DNA from: Bacteroidales bacterium
GTDB lineage: Bacteria; Bacteroidota; Bacteroidia; Bacteroidales; UBA7960
Assembly: GCA_003557805.1 (NCBI GenBank)
Contig: PWNY01000127.1
Location: 1 to 12,274 of the forward strand
DNA length: 12,274 bases
Direction of reading: 5' to 3'
Part shown: positions 7,305-12,274 of the stretch, one piece after another
Layout: every line of letters starts with the position of its first letter
Position numbering within the stretch: position 1 is the first letter of the stretch
Program-made: the position numbers and the translations under genes
The notes under the pieces: model-generated
Told to the model about the DNA's origin: nothing
What the model saw: only the letters and a program-made list of their open reading frames with translations
Databases searched by the model: none

Positions 7305-10300
7305 ATGTCCAGGCTGCCTTCCTATATAGCACAACAACAACTTCACCTTAGTGAAAATGAGCCCTCTGCCTGTCTGACCGGGATAGACGGGGAGAGCTTT
7401 TTTTGTATTGCAGATTATGACAGGATGGCTCCTTTTTTGATGAGCATAGTAAGCAGCAGCGATCTTTGGATGTACCTTTCAAGCAGCGGAGGGCTTACTG
7501 CTGGCCGTTGCAATTACAATAATTCACTTTTCCCTTATGAAACTGATGATAAAATACACAGGGTATCTTCTCACACAGGACCCAGAACAATTATAAGGCT
7601 TAGAAAGGATCATGGGTTGTTGATATGGGAACCGTTTTCAGACCGTTACAAAGGAGTTTACAGGATAAAAAGGGAGATACTTAAAAACCGGGCAGGAAAT
7701 AAAATAATTTTCAGGGAATACAATGAGGATATTATGCTCCGCTTCAGCTATTGCTGGATGAGTAGCGATAAACTTGGCTGGATTAGGAAGAGCACAATAG
7801 AGAACCTTTCAGGCAAAACAGCGGAGCTTGATGTCACTGATGGACTGCAGAACATTCTACCATGGGGTATAAGCCGGGAAAGCCAGAGCATGATGAGTAC
7901 TTTGATGGATGCATACAAGATAGCGGAATTGCTTCCAGGTAACAGGATTGCCCTTTTTCGTATGTCTTCAATACCAGTGGACCGGGCCGAGCCGAATGAA
8001 GCACTGCGTGTCAACACAGTATGGCATCATGGATTTGAAACTCCCGTGGTTTTGCTTTCCGGCAAGCAGCTGGAGGAAATAGCCGGTGGAAGGGATTTGC
8101 AAACAGAGGAGAGGGTGTTTGGTACAAGCACTTCGTTTTTTCTGCATGACTCACTCTTTGTCAGCCCGCAAGCCGGAAAGACCTGGTATATATGTGCAGA
8201 TGTGGCAAAGGACAGCTGTGGTATAGTGGCCCTGCAAAACCTGATCGGAAGGAACAGGGAAAAAATTACAGGGCTTATTGAAAAAAGTACTGAGGAAAGT
8301 GCGAACAAGCTGGAACAGCTGGTCTTTTTGGCTGACGGAGTACAAAATACCGCTGACACCAGAAATGATAACAGGCATTTTGCCAATGTGATGTTCAACA
8401 TTATGCGTGGCGGAGTTTTTAAAGATGAGTATAATATAGATATTGATGACTTTCTTGATCATCTTTATACATCAAATAAGGCTGTTTATAAAAAGTATAA
8501 AGGCAGTTTTAAGGAGCTTGGCAGGCGTGTTAACCTGGAGGAGCTAACAGGGTTTTCAAAGCATATTGGAAACACAGACCTGATTCGCCTGACCTATGAA
8601 TACCTTCCCCTGAGCTTCAGCCGGCGGCACGGGGATCCCAGCAGGCCTTGGAACTATTTCGAGATACGCATGAAGGATCCAGATGGTAAAGCTTCATTAA
8701 ATTACCAGGGGAACTGGCGTGACATCTTTCAGAACTGGGAGACACTTGCCTTTTCCTTTCCTGGATTTTTACCCGGTATGATATGCCGTTTTTTGAATGC
8801 GTCGACAGCAGATGGTTACAATCCATACAGGCTTACAAGGGAAGGATTTGAGTGGGAAGAACCCGACCCTGACAACCCCTGGGCATATATTGGTTACTGG
8901 GGTGATCACCAGATCATATATTTACTTAGGCTGCTTGAGTTGTACGAAAAGTTTTTCCCGGGCAAGATCCTTGAGAATTTTAGGAGTAATATTTTTGTTT
9001 ATGCCCATGTGCCTTACAGGATCAAGAATTACAATGAGATTCTTGCCAACCCCCGCGACACCATCATCTTTGATCACGATCTGCATTCAGAACTCCTGGG
9101 AATGCATGGGGAAACAGGCGCTGACGGCAAGCTAGTATATAGTAAAGGCAGCATTGTCAGGGCATCATTTACTGAAAAAATATTGGTGAGCCTGCTTACC
9201 AAGCTTAGCAACTTAGTTCCGGATGGCGGTATATGGCTTAACACCCAAAGGCCCGAGTGGAATGATGCAAACAATGCACTGGTAGGCAATGGGGCATCTA
9301 TGGTCACCCTTTACCAGTTGAGGCGTTTTGTTGCGTTCTTGTTAAAGATTTATCAGGAAACCAGTCTCGAAAAACTTTCTGTTTCACCTGAAATACTTGA
9401 CTTTTTGCAGGATATTGCGAAGGTGTTTAAAAAACACAGGCAGCATACCGGCAATGGGTTTTCTGATAAGAGCCGCAGAGCCTTTACCGACCAGCTCTCA
9501 TTGGCGGGAGAGAAATACAGAAACAGGGTGTACAATGGCCTAAGCGGTTCATCAGTGACAATTGAAAGGGAAAGCCTTCTTGAGTTTTTAACAACTTCCA
9601 TGGAGTACCTGGATCATGGTATTATTGCAGGGCAAAGGAAAGACGGCCTTTACCATTCATACAACCTGCTTGACTTTTCCGAAAACAGCCTGAAAGTCAA
9701 ACCCCTGCAGCTCATGCTGGAGGGACAGGCAGCCATAATTGGCAGTGGCCTGCTCAATCCACGTCAGATACTTAAGCTGCTGGATTCACTTTTTACAAGT
9801 GATCTGTATTGCAAAAAGCGGCAAAGCTTTATGCTCTATCCCTTTCCTGGCATCCCTGCTTTTCTTGAAAAGAACATTATTCCAGGGGATAAGGTGAAAA
9901 GTTCAAAATTACTCACAAGGCTTGCTGAATCTGATAATCCGGACATTATTCTAAAGGATGAAAATGGTGAGTTTCATTTCCAGGCGGACCTAAGGAACGA
10001 ATCACATCTTTTAGAGGCCCTTAATGAACTTCCCGGCAAGGGTTTTGACCAGGAACTTGTTAATTCTGAAGCAGGGGCTGTACTGGAAATATATGAAAGC
10101 GTATTTAAGCATGCTGCTTTCACCGGGCGCTCTGGTTCCTTCTTTAAGTATGAAGGGCTGGGATCTATATACTGGCATATGGTGTCCAAGCTACTTCTTG
10201 CACTGGGGGAGAATATTGCGGAGATTGCCGCAGAGGATCCAGGGCATGAGGCTTTAGGCAACTTAAAAGCCTATTATTATAACATCAAAAAAGGGATAGG

Positions 10301-10712
10301 ACTGCATAAAGAACCATCCGATTACGGTGCTTTCCCGACCGATCCATACTCCCATACTCCTTCCATGATGGGGGCCCAGCAGCCAGGTCTCACAGGGCAG
10401 GTAAAAGAAGATGTGTTAAGCAGGTTCAATGAACTTGGACTGACGGTAAAAGGTGGGAAAATAAGATTTTTACCTGTGCTTTTACAAAAGAGCGACTTTA
10501 ATCACAAAGAAGAACTGCAATACAGTTTTTGCAATACCAGAATAATATACAGGAAGACCGAACAGCCTTATGTAGAGGTGCTTTTTGCAGGGGAAAAGGC
10601 AGGCAGGTCTTTTACAGGTTCTTATGAGCTTAATAAAGATGTTTCGGAAAATATCTTTCTTCGCAAAGGACGCGTTGCCGGTCTTACTGTTGGATTACCC
10701 CTTGAAGAGTAA
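7305..10712 (+). CDS. Large cytoplasmic clan GH-Q-like glycoside phosphorylase (GH94/GH149/GH161 group; GH149-like length)
   Basis: I read this 1135-residue protein as a glycoside phosphorylase, an enzyme that splits an oligosaccharide with inorganic phosphate to release a sugar 1-phosphate. No signal peptide or membrane helix is visible, so it should be cytoplasmic. An N-terminal beta-rich domain (about 1-280, with SSDLW at 51, GGLTAGR at 62 and LFPYETDDK at 75) precedes an alpha-helical barrel (about 370-1000). Its landmarks match GH94-type enzymes: GNWRDIFQNW (469-478), comparable to their G-x-RD-x-x-QD segment; GYWGDH (530-535); PEWNDANN (650-657), with Asp654 where GH94 enzymes have the general acid in WND; and QPGLTGQV (1026-1033) followed by ELGLTVKGGKIRFLP, comparable to the phosphate-site LTG segment and the end of the family. 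GH94 enzymes are usually near 800 residues; GH149 beta-1,3-oligoglucan phosphorylases are about 1100. Hydrolase activity or an inactive homologue cannot be excluded. Confidence 0.72.
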   Translation: MSRLPSYIAQQQLHLSENEPSACLTGIDGESFFCIADYDRMAPFLMSIVSSSDLWMYLSSSGGLTAGRCNYNNSLFPYETDDKIHRVSSHTGPRTIIRLRKDHGLLIWEPFSDRYKGVYRIKREILKNRAGNKIIFREYNEDIMLRFSYCWMSSDKLGWIRKSTIENLSGKTAELDVTDGLQNILPWGISRESQSMMSTLMDAYKIAELLPGNRIALFRMSSIPVDRAEPNEALRVNTVWHHGFETPVVLLSGKQLEEIAGGRDLQTEERVFGTSTSFFLHDSLFVSPQAGKTWYICADVAKDSCGIVALQNLIGRNREKITGLIEKSTEESANKLEQLVFLADGVQNTADTRNDNRHFANVMFNIMRGGVFKDEYNIDIDDFLDHLYTSNKAVYKKYKGSFKELGRRVNLEELTGFSKHIGNTDLIRLTYEYLPLSFSRRHGDPSRPWNYFEIRMKDPDGKASLNYQGNWRDIFQNWETLAFSFPGFLPGMICRFLNASTADGYNPYRLTREGFEWEEPDPDNPWAYIGYWGDHQIIYLLRLLELYEKFFPGKILENFRSNIFVYAHVPYRIKNYNEILANPRDTIIFDHDLHSELLGMHGETGADGKLVYSKGSIVRASFTEKILVSLLTKLSNLVPDGGIWLNTQRPEWNDANNALVGNGASMVTLYQLRRFVAFLLKIYQETSLEKLSVSPEILDFLQDIAKVFKKHRQHTGNGFSDKSRRAFTDQLSLAGEKYRNRVYNGLSGSSVTIERESLLEFLTTSMEYLDHGIIAGQRKDGLYHSYNLLDFSENSLKVKPLQLMLEGQAAIIGSGLLNPRQILKLLDSLFTSDLYCKKRQSFMLYPFPGIPAFLEKNIIPGDKVKSSKLLTRLAESDNPDIILKDENGEFHFQADLRNESHLLEALNELPGKGFDQELVNSEAGAVLEIYESVFKHAAFTGRSGSFFKYEGLGSIYWHMVSKLLLALGENIAEIAAEDPGHEALGNLKAYYYNIKKGIGLHKEPSDYGAFPTDPYSHTPSMMGAQQPGLTGQVKEDVLSRFNELGLTVKGGKIRFLPVLLQKSDFNHKEELQYSFCNTRIIYRKTEQPYVEVLFAGEKAGRSFTGSYELNKDVSENIFLRKGRVAGLTVGLPLEE

Positions 10713-11014
10713 GCGGCTGGTATTGCTTTTATCCAGGCTAACTGCTTGTGAAAAAAATTATAAATAGGCAAGTTAATAACGGCTGCCGCCTGATTTAATC
10801 TTTTCGGCTTGCTTAACTGTTTTAAGAAAAATTCATAGATTTATATTGTTGGTGATTACCTGGTTTGGTCATGATCCGGCAAAACTGCGGTTTTACGTTT
10901 ATCGAATTGCCACGACCGCTGTTTCCGGAAAAACCAGTGAGATTTACCGGTTATGTAGCTGGTAGCGATAATAATCGGAAATATCTATAGCGCCGCTTTG
11001 TAAATATATAAGAT
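10713..11014. other. 302-bp intergenic spacer, no gene seen
   Basis: No convincing coding frame is visible on either strand. It is AT-rich near both ends. Two small symmetric sequences stand out: a perfect 10-bp palindrome, TTTCCGGAAA (10922-10931), and a short AAAAC-TGCG-GTTTT hairpin (10881-10894). Either could be a protein- or RNA-level control site for the next gene. I found no good match to the Bacteroidota promoter pattern (TTTG and TAnnTTTG at proper spacing). The length suggests that a new transcription unit starts here with the tocopherol-cyclase-like gene. Confidence 0.5.
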
Positions 11015-12034
11015 ATGGATGCCAGCCGTAAATATATGTCAAGACCGGGCAGGTCATTGCTACCCGGAGCTTATGATATTAAAAAGATATGGAACCCATC
11101 ATGGTTTCAGGGTAACAGAAGGTACAGGAACTATTTCGAGGGATGGTACATAAAAATGGTAAGCAGGGAGCAGGACGAGGCATGGGCACTGATCCCGGGT
11201 ATTTCCCTTAACGATAAGGATAAACATGCCTTTGTACAGGTGATTGACGGAATAAGGGGTGATACAAGGTATTACCGTTTCCCTTTGGAAGCATTCAGCT
11301 ATTCAAGAAAAGGTTTTTTTGTAAAGGTCGGGAGCAATAGTTTTTCCTCCTCTTCGGTTGAGTATTGCCTGGAAGACAATACAGGCAGAATTGAGGGAAA
11401 GGCATCCTTTAGTGAGCATTTATCATACAGGGCAAGCCTTTTAAGGCCAGGTATTATGGGCTGGTACCGTTATGTGCCCTTCATGGAGTGCTACCATGGT
11501 GTTGTAAGCCTTGATAACAAGGTAGAAGGTTACCTTGTGGCAGATGGAAATAAGAGGGTGGATTTTGACCCTGGCAGGGGTTACATTGAAAAGGACTGGG
11601 GAAGGTCAATGCCAGGGTCATGGGTGTGGATGCAGTCCAATCACTTTGAACAAAAAGCTGTCTCCTTTATGTTATCAGTTGCCAGGATCCCATGGCTTGG
11701 CAGCTCTTTCACCGGCTTTCTTGGTTTTTTGACCCTGGATGGCCGCAGAATCGATTTTGCAACTTATACAGGAGCCAGGATAGACAACATTGAGAAAGGA
11801 GATGGATTTATAAGCATTAAGATCTCGGGTAGCGGGTTTAAGTTAAATATCCTGGGGAAGAAAGTAATTACCGGGAATTCAAAGGGTGCCCTGAAAGCAC
11901 CGGTTAGGGGGGAGATGAGCAGGGTTATACACGAAAACCTCAACTCGGTGATAGATATTGCCTTAACCGGTAAAAACGGAGAAACAATATTTCAGGGCTC
12001 AGGGAAAAATGCCGGACTTGAAATTGTTGAATGA
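11015..12034 (+). CDS. Tocopherol cyclase family protein (VTE1-like)
   Basis: This 339-residue protein matches the tocopherol cyclase family, whose plant and cyanobacterial members close the chromanol ring of vitamin E. Hallmarks visible are YFEGWYIK (residues 40-47), ALIPGIS (58-64), PGIMGWYRYVPFMECYHGVVS (two parts, 145-154 and 155-165), and the long signature GYIEKDWGRSMP followed by SWVWMQSNHF (189-211). The plant enzyme is longer, at about 490 residues including a transit peptide. No signal peptide is evident, so it is probably cytoplasmic or peripheral to the membrane. The first ATG is used; a second in-frame ATG at 11036 (residue 8) is possible. Bacteroidota are not known to make tocopherol, and no partner genes such as a homogentisate prenyltransferase or a methyltransferase lie here, so the substrate is unknown. 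It may act on another prenylated quinol or a lipid. The family call is strong; the activity is open. Confidence 0.88.
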   Translation: MDASRKYMSRPGRSLLPGAYDIKKIWNPSWFQGNRRYRNYFEGWYIKMVSREQDEAWALIPGISLNDKDKHAFVQVIDGIRGDTRYYRFPLEAFSYSRKGFFVKVGSNSFSSSSVEYCLEDNTGRIEGKASFSEHLSYRASLLRPGIMGWYRYVPFMECYHGVVSLDNKVEGYLVADGNKRVDFDPGRGYIEKDWGRSMPGSWVWMQSNHFEQKAVSFMLSVARIPWLGSSFTGFLGFLTLDGRRIDFATYTGARIDNIEKGDGFISIKISGSGFKLNILGKKVITGNSKGALKAPVRGEMSRVIHENLNSVIDIALTGKNGETIFQGSGKNAGLEIVE

Positions 12035-12094
12035 TGCGGGTTTGTTTAACAAAGCTGGTTGAATTTTTTTAGTGTCAATAAAAACTGATCTATT

Positions 12095-12274
12095 ATGAAA
12101 AATGTATATGTGATTTTAATTGCGATCGCAGCAGCCATTGCTCTGTTTTCCTGCGCCGGTCCAGGTAACGGCTCAGATGAAGTTGCCGGCGGGACACTCA
12201 TTGTTAGCAGTAAAAGCGGCGATGATGTTTACTTTATTGACCGCCTCAGCGGGGAGACCCTCCTGGTATTGCCT
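12095..12274 (+). CDS. Lipoprotein, probable beta-propeller (YVTN/PQQ-like) protein, 3'-truncated
   Basis: Sixty codons are visible before the right edge, with no stop. The start MKNVYVILIAIAAAIALF plus SC is a clear lipoprotein signal with lipobox LFSC, Cys at residue 20, followed by a Gly/Ser-rich linker. The last stretch, GGTLIVSSKSGDDVYFIDR and then SGETLLVLP, reads like the first blade of a YVTN-type beta-propeller (strand LIV-S, then D-x-V-x-FID, then SGE). Such lipoproteins are usually exported and bind proteins, sugars or cofactors. The start lies 60 bp after the cyclase stop, so the two may be co-transcribed. The lipoprotein call is firm; the propeller call rests on one repeat only. 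Confidence 0.7.
   Translation, partial: MKNVYVILIAIAAAIALFSCAGPGNGSDEVAGGTLIVSSKSGDDVYFIDRLSGETLLVLP

Noticed and set aside
12041..12070. TTTGTT/AACAAA hairpin followed by a T-run after the cyclase-like gene, as a terminator
   Set aside because: The stem is at most six A/T-rich pairs with almost no loop, and the T-run starts about 10 bases later, so the structure is not convincing.

Overview
The window looks like a piece of a Bacteroidota chromosome. The main evidence is an adjacent SusC/SusD outer-membrane glycan-import pair, lipoproteins with Bacteroidota-style signal peptides, start codons preceded by A/T-rich DNA rather than clear Shine-Dalgarno sequences, and moderate GC. The genus cannot be fixed from the sequence alone. 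All recognised genes lie on the + strand, and both edges cut genes.

Left part (2-3994): the last ~805 residues of a SusC/RagA-type TonB-dependent transporter, then after 12 bp a complete SusD/RagB-type lipoprotein. Together they would form an outer-membrane oligosaccharide uptake complex. A strong 15-bp hairpin (4065-4098) lies in the spacer after susD.

Middle part (4205-10712): a 12-TM sugar-porter MFS transporter with an unusual ~70-residue extracytoplasmic insert, then a lipoprotein clan GH-A glycosidase (TIM barrel plus Ig-like domain, with two visible candidate catalytic glutamates), then a 1135-residue protein without a signal peptide. That protein carries landmarks of the GH94/GH149/GH161 (clan GH-Q) phosphorylases. 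A GC-rich branched hairpin resembling a REP element sits between the last two genes. The best reading is a small polysaccharide-utilisation locus. SusCD brings oligosaccharides into the periplasm, the lipoprotein glycosidase trims them at the cell envelope, the MFS carrier moves short sugars inward, and the cytoplasmic enzyme splits them with phosphate to give a sugar 1-phosphate. A beta-glucan, possibly beta-1,3-linked, is my favoured substrate class, but this is inference.

Right part (10713-12274): a 302-bp spacer with no gene, then a tocopherol-cyclase-family (VTE1-like) protein, which is unexpected beside a glycan locus. Last comes the first 60 codons of a lipoprotein that seems to begin a beta-propeller and runs off the right edge. 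No RNA genes, CRISPR arrays, insertion sequences or regulator genes were seen.
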